Source of the DNA: Opitutaceae bacterium
GTDB lineage: Bacteria > Verrucomicrobiota > Verrucomicrobiia > Opitutales > Opitutaceae
Assembly: GCA_016711225.1 (NCBI GenBank)
Contig: JADJTK010000017.1
Coordinates: 29,629 to 93,628 of the forward strand
Length of the DNA: 64,000 nucleotides
Reading direction: 5' to 3'
Shown: piece after piece, positions 24,625 through 32,819 of the stretch
Layout: every line of letters begins with the position of its first letter
How positions within the stretch are numbered: the first letter of the stretch is position 1
The notes under the pieces: generated by a model
The model's input: the letters and a program-made list of their open reading frames with translations, nothing else
Databases searched by the model: none
Told to the model about the DNA's origin: nothing
Position numbers and translations under genes: made by a program

Positions 24625-24750
24625 TCAACCTTGGCGGGCCTTGTAACGGGGCTCCGTCTTGTTGATGACGTAGAGACGACCGCGGCGGCGAACCACCTGG
24701 CAGGCAGGATGACGCTTCTTGGCGGACTTCAGGGACGAGACAACTTTCAT
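24625..24750 (-). CDS. rpmJ: 50S ribosomal protein L36
   Basis: A 41-residue L36 read by hand on the minus strand: it begins MKVVSSLKSAKKRHPACQVV and continues with the basic RRRGRLYVINKTEPRYKARQG end. It has the longer, zinc-ligand-poor form that often accompanies L31 type B, with one cysteine. It is the first gene of an rpmJ-rpmE pair. Confidence 0.93.
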   Translation of the reverse strand: MKVVSSLKSAKKRHPACQVVRRRGRLYVINKTEPRYKARQG

Positions 24751-24921
24751 AGGAAGCCGCCGAAGACACCGGACACCCCGGGCTCTGTCAACCCTCGTTT
24801 TCCACAGATTTCACCCTCGGCCGGTGGATTGCGCACGCCTCGCATTCGCTCACCTTAGCGTCCCGCCACGCGTCGCCCACCCAAACCAACCCCACCACCA
24901 TGCAATCCAACCCCGGCCAAA

Positions 24922-25701
24922 ATGAAAACGCCTCGTTTCCTCGCTCTCCTGCTGCTGGTGGCCTCCACCGCCTCCGGACAACTGCTCAACCCGTCCCCTG
25001 ACCGGCTCGCCGACTACCGCAACTGGTTCGGCACTCTCGACCCGACCTATGGCTTGGTCGCCCCCGGCCAACCCGCCCCCAGCCCCGGACATCTCCTCGA
25101 CTCCCACCGAGAATGGAGTAGTTGGGTACCCAACATCACGCCCACTGACCTCGGCGGACCCATTTCCGGCATCGGTGCGGCCTACTACTGCGAGGTGGTC
25201 TTCCTCGGCCAGACCGGCGATTGCTGGGGCCGGTTCGGTTACACCAAGAGTGGCACCGACCACGTATTGAGCCTCTCGGCGGCCGACCGCCAGTTTGGCC
25301 GCTACGCTCTCCCCACCCCCTCCGACCACGATCAACTGGATCTCTTCGTAGAGCGCCTCACCCCCGACGGGGGCACCGAGCGCTACTACGCCTTCGAATA
25401 CGGCCTGAACTCGCCCCTCGCCTCGCCCGGCGATGGCTACTGGGGCACCCTCGTCCCGCTCACCGGTGGCGCCGGCGCCGTCGATCTGCCTTTTGCCGTG
25501 CTGGCCTTTGCGCCGGAACTTCCCGAATACCAGACCGATCCCGCCCTCTTCGTCTTCGCCGTGCGCGCCGGAGGCTACTGGAACAACGGCGTCCCCGAGC
25601 CGTCCACCTACGGGCTCGCCGCCACCGCCGGCCTGCTCGCGCTGATCGTACGCCGGCGCTTCTACCAACGCCGCCCCTCCAGAGTTGACCGTTCGCCGTA
25701 G
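24922..25701 (+). CDS. PEP-CTERM sorting-domain protein
   Basis: A 259-residue exported protein. It starts with a signal peptide (MKTPRFLALLLLVASTASGQ) and near the C-terminus has VPEPSTYGLAATAGLLALIVRRR, i.e. the PEP motif, a transmembrane helix and a basic cluster, so exosortase/archaeosortase processing is expected. The body has no recognised domain. The basic cluster is followed by an extra 11 residues (YQRRPSRVDRSP), slightly longer than usual. It stands alone between ribosomal protein genes and a NIF3 gene. Confidence 0.87.
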   Translation: MKTPRFLALLLLVASTASGQLLNPSPDRLADYRNWFGTLDPTYGLVAPGQPAPSPGHLLDSHREWSSWVPNITPTDLGGPISGIGAAYYCEVVFLGQTGDCWGRFGYTKSGTDHVLSLSAADRQFGRYALPTPSDHDQLDLFVERLTPDGGTERYYAFEYGLNSPLASPGDGYWGTLVPLTGGAGAVDLPFAVLAFAPELPEYQTDPALFVFAVRAGGYWNNGVPEPSTYGLAATAGLLALIVRRRFYQRRPSRVDRSP

Positions 25702-25864
25702 CGAAACTCGAGTTTCGTCGCCCGCAGGCCGCCGTTCCCCGTAGCGGAACTCGCAAGAGTCTCGTCCGGCCTTATCGCCCATCACCGCTCACCCGTGCCC
25801 TGCCACGCCAACGTCACCAGCCCCGCTCTTGCCTCCGCCACGGCGGGCACGCTATCAACACACC
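25702..25864. repeat. Two REP-like palindromes
   Basis: GTAGCGAAACTCGAGTTTCGTC around 25699-25718 (core GAAACTCGAGTTTC, a perfect palindrome at 25703-25716, beginning inside the preceding stop region) and GTAGCGGAACTCGC.AGAGTCTCGTCC near 25740. Both belong to the dispersed GTAGCG(N)..CGTC family found between genes throughout the window. No gene seen. Confidence 0.6.
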
Positions 25865-26626
25865 ATGCCCGCCGTCGCTCTCGCCGACCTCGTCGCCCAC
25901 TGCCAGCAGCGCCTCGGCCTGCCGGGCTTCCCGGATTTCCCCGGCTCGCTCAACGGTCTGCAAATTGAGAACACCGGCACGGTCACCCGCCTGGGCGCGG
26001 CCGTCGATGCCGGGCTCCACACCTTCCGCGCCGCCGCCGCCGCCGGCGTCGACTTCCTCCTCGTCCATCACGGCCTGTTCTGGGACGGCGCCCGGCCGCT
26101 CGTCGGCGCCCAACGCGAGCGCCTGCAGGTGGCCTTCGCCGCCAATCTCGCCGTCTACTCGGCGCATCTGCCCCTCGATGCCCACCCCGAGCTCGGCAAC
26201 AACGCCCGGCTGGCCGGCGCCCTCGACCTCGTGCCGGTGCGCGGCTTCCTCCCTTATCAAGGCCGCGACATCGGCCTGGTGACCGCCGCCCCGGCCAATC
26301 GCTCCACCCTGCGTGCCCGCCTGGAGGTCCTGTTCCCCGGCGGCATCACCGCGCTGGAGTTTGGGCCCGAGCATCCACGCGAGGTCGCCCTGCTCACCGG
26401 CAGCGGCATGAGCGCCATCGATTCCCTCGCTCCCGCCGGCCTTGATACCCTCGTCACCGGGGAGCTTAAACAGTCAGTCTTCAACCGCGCCCAGGAGGAA
26501 CATCTCAACCTCTATCTCTGCGGCCACTACGCCACCGAGACCTTCGGCGTGCAGGCCTTGGCCGCCGAGCTCGCCCACCGCTTCGGTCTGCCCTGGGTCT
26601 TTTTGCCCAGTGATTGCCCGCTGTAG
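25865..26626 (+). CDS. NIF3/YbgI-family dinuclear metal protein
   Basis: A 253-residue NIF3-like protein; the family forms hexameric toroids with a two-metal site and has an ill-defined role (often linked to GTP cyclohydrolase 1 type 2 annotation). Visible marks: GSLNGLQIEN near residue 25, the metal ligands in FLLVHHGLFWDG (about 62-73) and the C-terminal CGHYATETFGVQALA. ATG 25865 (MPAVALADL) is chosen; an upstream TTG in frame would add 12 residues. Confidence 0.88.
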   Translation: MPAVALADLVAHCQQRLGLPGFPDFPGSLNGLQIENTGTVTRLGAAVDAGLHTFRAAAAAGVDFLLVHHGLFWDGARPLVGAQRERLQVAFAANLAVYSAHLPLDAHPELGNNARLAGALDLVPVRGFLPYQGRDIGLVTAAPANRSTLRARLEVLFPGGITALEFGPEHPREVALLTGSGMSAIDSLAPAGLDTLVTGELKQSVFNRAQEEHLNLYLCGHYATETFGVQALAAELAHRFGLPWVFLPSDCPL

Positions 26627-26738
26627 GCAGCGTGCCTGCACGCGGTCCGCGCCCGGGATCGCCTGCGAGCAGCCTCCTCCGATTGATCCACCTGCCCCGC
26701 CTTGCCTCCGCGCCTCCGCTAGTTAAATACTCCCGTCC

Positions 26739-27173
26739 ATGAAGAAGCTCGCCATCCTCAACGGCCCCAACCTCGACCGCCTCGGCAAACGCGAACCCGC
26801 CGTCTACGGTCACGCCACGCTCGCCGACCTCGAACGCGACCTGCGCACCGCCTTCGCCGGCCGCCCGATCGAGCTCGAGTTCTTCCAGAGCAACCACGAG
26901 GGCGCCCTCATCGACCACATTGCCAGCCTCGCCGACCGGAAGTTCGACGGTTTCGTCATCAATCCAGGCGGCCTCACCCATACCAGCGTGGCCTTGCGCG
27001 ACTCCATCAGCGGATCAGGCCTGCCCGCCATCGAGGTGCACATCTCCAACGTCCACGCCCGCGAGGAATTCCGCCACAAGTCCGTCACCGCCGGCGCCTG
27101 CCTCGGCGTGATCGCCGGCCTGGGCCTGCCCGGCTACCGTGCCGCGCTCGAGTTCCTCTCCGCCCGGCCCTGA
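26739..27173 (+). CDS. aroQ: 3-dehydroquinate dehydratase, type II
   Basis: A 144-residue type II dehydroquinase of the shikimate pathway (3-dehydroquinate to 3-dehydroshikimate). The signature ILNGPNLDRLGKREPAVYG supplies the catalytic Arg/Tyr loop, followed by FFQSNHEGALIDHI, FVINPGGLTHTSVALRD and EVHISNVHAREEFRHKS with the active-site His. Length is typical. A NusG-like gene starts 6 bp after its stop. Confidence 0.95.
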   Translation: MKKLAILNGPNLDRLGKREPAVYGHATLADLERDLRTAFAGRPIELEFFQSNHEGALIDHIASLADRKFDGFVINPGGLTHTSVALRDSISGSGLPAIEVHISNVHAREEFRHKSVTAGACLGVIAGLGLPGYRAALEFLSARP

Positions 27174-27179
27174 TCATCC

Positions 27180-27698
27180 GTGACGCCGCCCACCGTCCCT
27201 TCACCATCGTCGGCCCCGTGGTTCGTGTGCCACACGAAGCCGCGGTGCGAGAAGAAGTTCGCCGATCTCCTCACCCGCGAACGCTGCGGGCACAGCCTGC
27301 CGCTCATCACCAGCGAGCGCCGCTACGGCGCGCGTATCCGCCGCTTCACCAAGCCCCTCTTCACGGGCTATGTGTTCGCGCAGATTGCCCCCGAGCGCCG
27401 CTCGCGCCTCTACCAGCAGGAGTTGCTGGTGCGCTTCCTCCCCGTGACCGACGAGGCCTCATTCCTCGTCCAACTCGACGCCGTGAAGACCCTGGTCGCC
27501 TCCGGCTTGGAGGCCTCTCTGCATCCGCTGCTTAAGCATGGCGCCCGCGTTCGCGTCGTCAGCGGGCCGCTCAAGGGAGTGGAGGGCATGGTCGAAAACC
27601 CGAGCAGCCCCAAGGGCGTGGTCATCTCGATGGACGTGCTCCAGCAGGGCATCCTGGTGGCCGTCCCCCTCGCCGACCTGAGGATTCTCTCGGGCTGA
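27180..27698 (+). CDS. NusG/RfaH-like transcription antitermination protein
   Basis: A 172-residue NusG-like factor starting with GTG 27180. The N-terminal NGN domain is visible (PWFVCHTKPRCEKKFADLL, then KPLFTGYVFAQI), followed by a C-terminal KOW segment (GARVRVVSGPLKGVEGMV near residue 120-137). It looks more like the specialised RfaH/UpxY/LoaP type than housekeeping NusG, which normally sits beside rplK. It is only 6 bp behind aroQ. Its target operon is unknown. Confidence 0.82.
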   Translation: MTPPTVPSPSSAPWFVCHTKPRCEKKFADLLTRERCGHSLPLITSERRYGARIRRFTKPLFTGYVFAQIAPERRSRLYQQELLVRFLPVTDEASFLVQLDAVKTLVASGLEASLHPLLKHGARVRVVSGPLKGVEGMVENPSSPKGVVISMDVLQQGILVAVPLADLRILSG

Positions 27699-27802
27699 TA
27701 CGCCTGAGGTGGTTCCGAATGGAGCCCACGGCGGTGCCGTGGCCCGTCCGGGATCGAGCGGCCAGCGCCTCATTTCCCCCTTCCGCCAACCCTCTCCCCG
27801 CC

Positions 27803-28219
27803 ATGGCCGACTCCCCCGCCCCCGCTCGCACCCCGCTCGGCCAACTCGTCATCCGCACCATCGCTATGCCCGCCGACACCAACGCCTCCGGCGATGTCTT
27901 CGGCGGCTGGCTCATGTCGCAGATGGACATCGGCGGCGCCATCCTCGCCCACCAAGTCGCTCGTTGCCGCGTCACCACGGTCGCCGTCGAGGCCATGACC
28001 TTCCACTTCCCCGTGCTGGTGGGCGACACCATCGCCTGCTTTGCCGAGCTGCGCCGCGTAGGGCGCACCTCGATGCAGATCCACCTGGAGGTATGGGTGC
28101 AGCGCCATTTTGAGGCCACCGAACTGCGCGTCACCGACGGTGTCTTCACCTATGTGGCGCTGGATGGGACCGGTCACCCGCAGCCGGTCTATCGAGAGGG
28201 GAATCCGCGGCCGGAGTGA
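27803..28219 (+). CDS. YciA-type acyl-CoA thioesterase
   Basis: A 138-residue hotdog-fold thioesterase that hydrolyses acyl-CoA. The family motif NASGDVFGGWLMSQMDIGG (about residues 25-43) includes the catalytic Asp/Gly helix, and VAVEAMTFHFPVLVGD forms the central strand. ATG 27803 (MADSPAPAR) follows a C/T-rich leader; a longer in-frame start at 27719 is not conserved. Confidence 0.9.
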   Translation: MADSPAPARTPLGQLVIRTIAMPADTNASGDVFGGWLMSQMDIGGAILAHQVARCRVTTVAVEAMTFHFPVLVGDTIACFAELRRVGRTSMQIHLEVWVQRHFEATELRVTDGVFTYVALDGTGHPQPVYREGNPRPE

Positions 28220-28292
28220 CCGGCATCCCGTCCCGAGCTTTCCCCCATAGGACCTAACGGTCCATACGTCCTAGTCTTCCCATCCGGCCCGT

Positions 28293-29531
28293 TCAGCTCA
28301 TCGTCTGAATGATACGCACGATCGGGAGAAAGAGCGCGATCACGATCGTGCCCACCGTCAGCGCCAGGAACACGATCATCAGCGGCTCCAGCAACGAGGT
28401 GAGTCCGCCCACCGCCGTGTCCACCTCTTCGTCGTAGGCGTCGGCGACCCGCCCCAGCATCTCGGCCAGCGCCCCGGTCTCCTCGCCCACCGCCACCAGG
28501 CTCACCAACATGTCCGGAAAACAGTGCGTGGACTCCAAGGCGGCCGCCACCGCCGACCCGGCTTGCACCCGGTCGTGCACCGTCGTGAGTGCGGCGGCGA
28601 GCACCGCGTTGCCGCAGGTGTCGCGCGCGATCTGAAGGGCCTGCAGGATGGGCACGCCGTTGCCCATGAGCGTGCCCAAGGTCCGCGCGAACCGCGCCAC
28701 CGCCGTGCGCCGCACCAGTTCGCCCACGACCGGGGTGCCCAGCACGAGCGCGCTCGTCCACCGTTGCCCGACAGCCGTGGCCCGCACAGCCGCCTGCAGG
28801 GCGAACACCGCCCCCACGGCCAGCGCCATCCACAGGAAGTGGGTCCCCACAAAGTCACTCGCCGCCATCACCGCCTGGGTGAGCCCGGGCAGCGCCGCCC
28901 CGCGTAGTTGCTCCTGGAAGATCACGCGAAACTTCGGCACCACGAACAACATCAGCCCGGCGACGATCAGCACCGTCACCGTCAACACCGCCACGGGATA
29001 GTACAGAGCCGCCACAATCCGGCGACGGATGCGCTCCGCCTTCTCCAAGAAACGGGCGAGCTGCAGCAGCACCACCTCCATCCGCCCGCCCGCCTCACCT
29101 GCGCGCACCATGCCTACGTAAAGCTTGGCGAACACGCGGGGATGGCGGGCCAACGCCACCGAAAGGCTGTCGCCCGCCGCCAGTGCCTCGCCCAGCTCGC
29201 CGATGATCCGTCGGAACGCCGGTCGCCGCTCCTGGCGCCCGAGCACCTGCAGGCTGCGCAGCAACGGCAGCCCTGCCTGCACCAACGTACCCAGTTGGCG
29301 GGTAAACTCGCCCAGCCCTCGCGCATTCACCGGCCGGCCAAAGACGACAGGCCCGCGCCGGCGCCGTGCGGAGAGCGAGACCGGCCGCCCCTCGGCTTCC
29401 GCGGCTACGCGCGTGGGGAAGAGCCCGGTTTGTTTCACCTGCGCCACCGCCTGCTCGCCCGTGGGTGCCTCCAACACCCCGTCGCGCTGGTGTCCCGACC
29501 GGTCGATCGCCGTATAGTGAAATCTCGGCAT
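28293..29531 (-). CDS. Type II secretion/type IV pilus inner-membrane protein (GspF/PilC)
   Basis: A 412-residue polytopic protein with two T2SSF domains (about residues 70-195 and 275-400). Typical pieces are MPRFHYTAIDRSGHQRDGVLEA at the N-terminus, FTRQLGTLVQAGLPLLRSLQ, ARTLGTLMGNGVPILQALQ, and a final helix pair ending ALFLPIVRIIQTMS. It would anchor the assembly ATPase at the inner membrane. No other pilus or secretion genes are nearby, so the system must be completed elsewhere. ATG 29531 is chosen over 29552. Confidence 0.9.
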   Translation of the reverse strand: MPRFHYTAIDRSGHQRDGVLEAPTGEQAVAQVKQTGLFPTRVAAEAEGRPVSLSARRRRGPVVFGRPVNARGLGEFTRQLGTLVQAGLPLLRSLQVLGRQERRPAFRRIIGELGEALAAGDSLSVALARHPRVFAKLYVGMVRAGEAGGRMEVVLLQLARFLEKAERIRRRIVAALYYPVAVLTVTVLIVAGLMLFVVPKFRVIFQEQLRGAALPGLTQAVMAASDFVGTHFLWMALAVGAVFALQAAVRATAVGQRWTSALVLGTPVVGELVRRTAVARFARTLGTLMGNGVPILQALQIARDTCGNAVLAAALTTVHDRVQAGSAVAAALESTHCFPDMLVSLVAVGEETGALAEMLGRVADAYDEEVDTAVGGLTSLLEPLMIVFLALTVGTIVIALFLPIVRIIQTMS

Positions 29532-29782
29532 AACTCCCGTCTCCGCCCGCACAATGCCCGCCTTGGCTTCAGAGTTAAGCCGAAACGCGAAAAACTCGGA
29601 AGCTCGGCGGGCGGATAGACCGAGCCAGGACCCCCGCCGCGCGCCGCTCTTTCTCCACGCTTCCTGATCGGCGTAGCTGGACGACGAAGTCGTTCAGCCG
29701 CCTGCCGGGGCAGCTGAACCGCCGCGCGGTCAAGCTACAAGGCAGACACGGCGGACGAGGACGAAGGGCGGAGCCGTTCGGC
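29532..29782. repeat. 251 bp gap with one REP-like palindrome
   Basis: No gene seen. GTAGCTGGACGAC-GAA-GTCGTTCAGC (arms 29676-29685 and 29689-29698, one mismatch) is a member of the dispersed palindrome family; a related copy lies near 58315. Confidence 0.5.
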
Positions 29783-30943
29783 TCAGTCCCCGAAATTGGC
29801 GCTGGCCAACAGCTGCTGCGCGGCGGCCACGGCGGGCAGCTTGCCCTCCGCCACCGCGAACTCGATATGGTGGAGATCGGCCTTCACCGCCGGCGAATTG
29901 TAGAAGCGCGACCGCAGCGCTTCGTTGACCAGCGCATGCAGCCACTCGACCGCCTGTACTTGGCGGCGCTCGCGCAGGAAGCCCCCCGCACGGCAGTGCG
30001 CAAAAAAGCCCTCCACGCTCTTCCAGATGTCGTCGACCCCGTCACCCGTCACCGCAGAGCCGAGCAGGGCCGGCGTTTCCCAACCAGGAGTCGCGGGATG
30101 CAAGTAATGAAGCACGCGTTTCATGTCGGCCTGCGCCGCCATCGCGCGGGGGCGGTTCTCGCCGTCGGCCTTGTTGATCACGACCAGATCGGCCAGCTCA
30201 ATGATGCCCTTCTTGATGCCCTGCATCTCGTCGCCCGCGCCGGCGATGAGCATCACAAAGAAGCAGTCGACCATCGAGCGCACGGTCACCTCGTTTTGCC
30301 CCACGCCCACCGTCTCGATGAGTAGAGTGTCGAATCCGGCGGCTTCGCACACGAGCATCGCCTCGCGGCTCTTGCGCGCCACGCCACCTAACGAACCTCC
30401 CGAGGGCGAGGGTCGGATGAACGCGCGCGGGTGCCGGCTGAGCTTCTCCATGCGCACCTTGTCGCCCAGCACGCTGCCGCCGTGCACACTGCTCGAGGGA
30501 TCGACGGCGAGCACCGCCACCTTCTTGCCGGATTCGCACAGCCGCGTGCCCAAACACTCGATGAACGTGCTCTTGCCCGCGCCGGGTATCCCCGTGATCC
30601 CCACCCGCATCGCCCCACCGGTGTGCGGCAGCAACCGGGTGAGCAACGTCTGCGCCAGCTCCTGATGGGCGGGGGCGTTGCTCTCGATCAGGGTGATCGC
30701 TCGTGCCAGTACACTGAGGTCACCAGCGCGCACGCCGGCAAAATAGTCGTCGAGTGAGAGCTGGCGGCGCTTGGCTCCGCCCCCGTGCCGCACCGCGATC
30801 GCAGGCTGCACTCCCTGCGAGACGCGGGTCGTGAACTCCGCCCCGGCGTTCTCTGGCACCCAGTCCGGCCGGACATCGAGCCCATGGCAATGGTGACCAT
30901 GATGCGGATCGCTGGGAGAGGGCAAAGGGTGGGAAGAGGGCAT
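29783..30943 (-). CDS. meaB: MeaB/ArgK-type G-protein chaperone of methylmalonyl-CoA mutase
   Basis: A 386-residue GTPase that loads and protects the B12 cofactor of methylmalonyl-CoA mutase. G-motifs are clear: GITGIPGAGKST (about residue 130), SSSVHGGSVLGDKVRM, VETVGVGQNEV and NKADGEN. The chosen start ATG 30943 gives a histidine-rich leader, DPHHGHHCHG at about residues 12-21, which is unusual and might bind metal; a start further downstream is possible but none is obvious. No mutase gene is present in the window. Confidence 0.87.
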   Translation of the reverse strand: MPSSHPLPSPSDPHHGHHCHGLDVRPDWVPENAGAEFTTRVSQGVQPAIAVRHGGGAKRRQLSLDDYFAGVRAGDLSVLARAITLIESNAPAHQELAQTLLTRLLPHTGGAMRVGITGIPGAGKSTFIECLGTRLCESGKKVAVLAVDPSSSVHGGSVLGDKVRMEKLSRHPRAFIRPSPSGGSLGGVARKSREAMLVCEAAGFDTLLIETVGVGQNEVTVRSMVDCFFVMLIAGAGDEMQGIKKGIIELADLVVINKADGENRPRAMAAQADMKRVLHYLHPATPGWETPALLGSAVTGDGVDDIWKSVEGFFAHCRAGGFLRERRQVQAVEWLHALVNEALRSRFYNSPAVKADLHHIEFAVAEGKLPAVAAAQQLLASANFGD

Positions 30944-31153
30944 GGGCGGCAAAAGGCAGCCCGATGCCGTCGCAAATTCTCCCGCTTGGCAACTCGGCAA
31001 CACCGCCGCCGCCCCCCCCCTCAAGTCCACCGGCTCGGCCACCAACGCCGCTGCTCCACACCCCCGCGCTCGGAATACGCCTCCACCGCCCGCACTCTGA
31101 CAGGAATCCTATTCACCTCTGCTGGCATCCCCGCTGCTCAACCACCGGAGGCC

Positions 31154-31564
31154 ATGTCCGCCCTCCCTTCAGTCCAACCGCCGCCTTCGGTGGCCGCCCG
31201 CTGCAGCTACGCGGCCCATCTCGGCTCCGCGGTGCTCGCGCTGGCCTTCACCGCGCTCGCCTGCGGCGCGGGCCAACCGCTGCTGTTGTTGCACGCCCTC
31301 CTTGCCGCGACCGCGTCCGCGCTGTTCCGCGCAGCTCTGGCCGAAAGTGGACAGCTCACCGCCTGCACCGAGGAGGACACGACACCAGTCCCAGCCCAGC
31401 CGGGCCTGGATTCCACCCAGGCCCGCAAGGCCGCCGCGCTCCGGCAACGCTGCGCCGAACTCGAAGGTCTCCGCGGCACGCCCCGTTTCGACCCGTGGCA
31501 AACACTCGACCTGCGCCGCCAACTGTCGGCGCTGCGCGAACACCGAGACGGGAAAGCCACGTAA
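31154..31564 (+). CDS. Small hypothetical membrane protein
   Basis: I do not recognise this 136-residue protein. Residues about 20-65 form one or two hydrophobic segments (GSAVLALAFTALACGAG, LLLLHALLAATASALF); the rest is charged and probably helical (ARKAAALRQRCAELEGLRGTP). The frame extends upstream without conservation, so ATG 31154 (MSALPSVQ) is a choice of convenience. Codon use fits the neighbours. Confidence 0.5.
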   Translation: MSALPSVQPPPSVAARCSYAAHLGSAVLALAFTALACGAGQPLLLLHALLAATASALFRAALAESGQLTACTEEDTTPVPAQPGLDSTQARKAAALRQRCAELEGLRGTPRFDPWQTLDLRRQLSALREHRDGKAT

Positions 31565-31726
31565 CGGCCGTACGGGGTCGGCACGACGAACCGCATTCGC
31601 TTCGCCCGTTGCGCTCAACCCCGGCCAGCCGGGGGCAAGGGCCCCAGCCCAAGCGGGTATTCCGTTCAACCGTGCGAACACCACCGGGATTGAGAAGGTG
31701 CTCGTTTTACGCCCAACTCGCCGGCG

Positions 31727-32608
31727 ATGAAACCCCTAGTTGCCCTCGCCGTTCTTCTCGGCGCTGCCTCCGTCCTTCGCGCCGCCCCCGCGCCCGCCAC
31801 TACGGCAGCAACCAATCCACCCGTAGCCCTCGCCAACACCGAGCTGCGCGTGCTGCCCTTCAAGGGTCCCAATCGCCAATACCAGCTGCACATCGCCCTC
31901 CCCACTTCATTCGGGGAAAAAAAGGACCAGCGCTACCCGATCATCTACGTGACCGACGGCTACTGGGACCTGCCGACGATGTACTGCTCCTACAACAATT
32001 TCACCTACGACAAGGTCGTACCCGAGTGTATCATCGTGGGCCTAGGCTACGCCGGTGAGAAGCCCGACTACGGTGTGCTGCGCAACTGGGATCTCTCGCC
32101 TGCGCCCGTCTTCGACCAGGGCGAGAATTCCGGCCACGCCGCCGACTTCCTCGCTCTCCTCGAGAAGGAGATCATTCCGCTCATGGAACGCGAATACCGC
32201 GCCGACCCGAAGCACCGCGTCCTCGCCGGCAGCTCGCTCGGCGGTCTCTTCACCCTGTACACGATGCTCACCAAGCCCGAACTCTTCGAAGGCTACATCG
32301 CCGCCAGCCCCGCCACCGGCGTGGCCGGCGACTGGCTCTTCGCCTACGAGGCGGAATTCGCGAAAGCCAGCCGCCCGATCAACGCCCGCCTCTTCATGAC
32401 CGGCGCCGAGTACGAGTGGCCGAAATTCCTCGACGCCATCAAACGCTTCGACACCCGCCTGGCCGGCCGCCAGTACCAAGGTCTCTCCTACTCCTTCCGC
32501 ATCATCGACGGCGAACGCCACGCCGGCACCAAGGCCGAGAGCTACGCGCGCGGCCTGCGCTTCGTGCTCGCCCCCCTCGCCCCCGAGACCGGCCCGGCCA
32601 AGGACTAG
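31727..32608 (+). CDS. Secreted alpha/beta-hydrolase esterase (Fes/esterase D-like)
   Basis: A 293-residue exported hydrolase: signal peptide MKPLVALAVLLGAASVLRAA, then an alpha/beta-hydrolase of the putative esterase family. The nucleophile elbow is GSSLGGLFTLY (about residues 165-175) and the catalytic His is probably in DGERHAGTKAESYARGL near the end. Related enzymes include acyl and ferric-enterobactin esterases and carbohydrate esterases. Directly upstream of three secreted beta-helix proteins, so deacylation of a polysaccharide is a reasonable guess. Confidence 0.8.
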   Translation: MKPLVALAVLLGAASVLRAAPAPATTAATNPPVALANTELRVLPFKGPNRQYQLHIALPTSFGEKKDQRYPIIYVTDGYWDLPTMYCSYNNFTYDKVVPECIIVGLGYAGEKPDYGVLRNWDLSPAPVFDQGENSGHAADFLALLEKEIIPLMEREYRADPKHRVLAGSSLGGLFTLYTMLTKPELFEGYIAASPATGVAGDWLFAYEAEFAKASRPINARLFMTGAEYEWPKFLDAIKRFDTRLAGRQYQGLSYSFRIIDGERHAGTKAESYARGLRFVLAPLAPETGPAKD

Positions 32609-32640
32609 TAGGTCTGCCACAATGGCTGACGCCCGAAGGT

Positions 32641-32666
32641 GGACGCGATTGACCTCAATCGCGTCC
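32641..32666. repeat. Dispersed palindrome
   Basis: GGACGCGATTGA and TCAATCGCGTCC are perfect 12 bp arms with a 2 bp gap. A related palindrome with the same GGTGGAC lead-in lies at 45207-45230. It may act as a weak terminator behind the esterase gene. Confidence 0.5.
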
Positions 32667-32819
32667 GACAGCGTTGCGAACAACGCGGCCCGGCATGGTC
32701 CGTTTTGCGAAGCTCAAAAGCCTGGCCGGGAAAGCCCAAACTCACGGTCTGCTTACCCGGTCCCCCCCGTACCAGTCTTGCCCCGCCGCTGGAGGGGCTC
32801 AGCCTTGTCGTTCTCCCCC

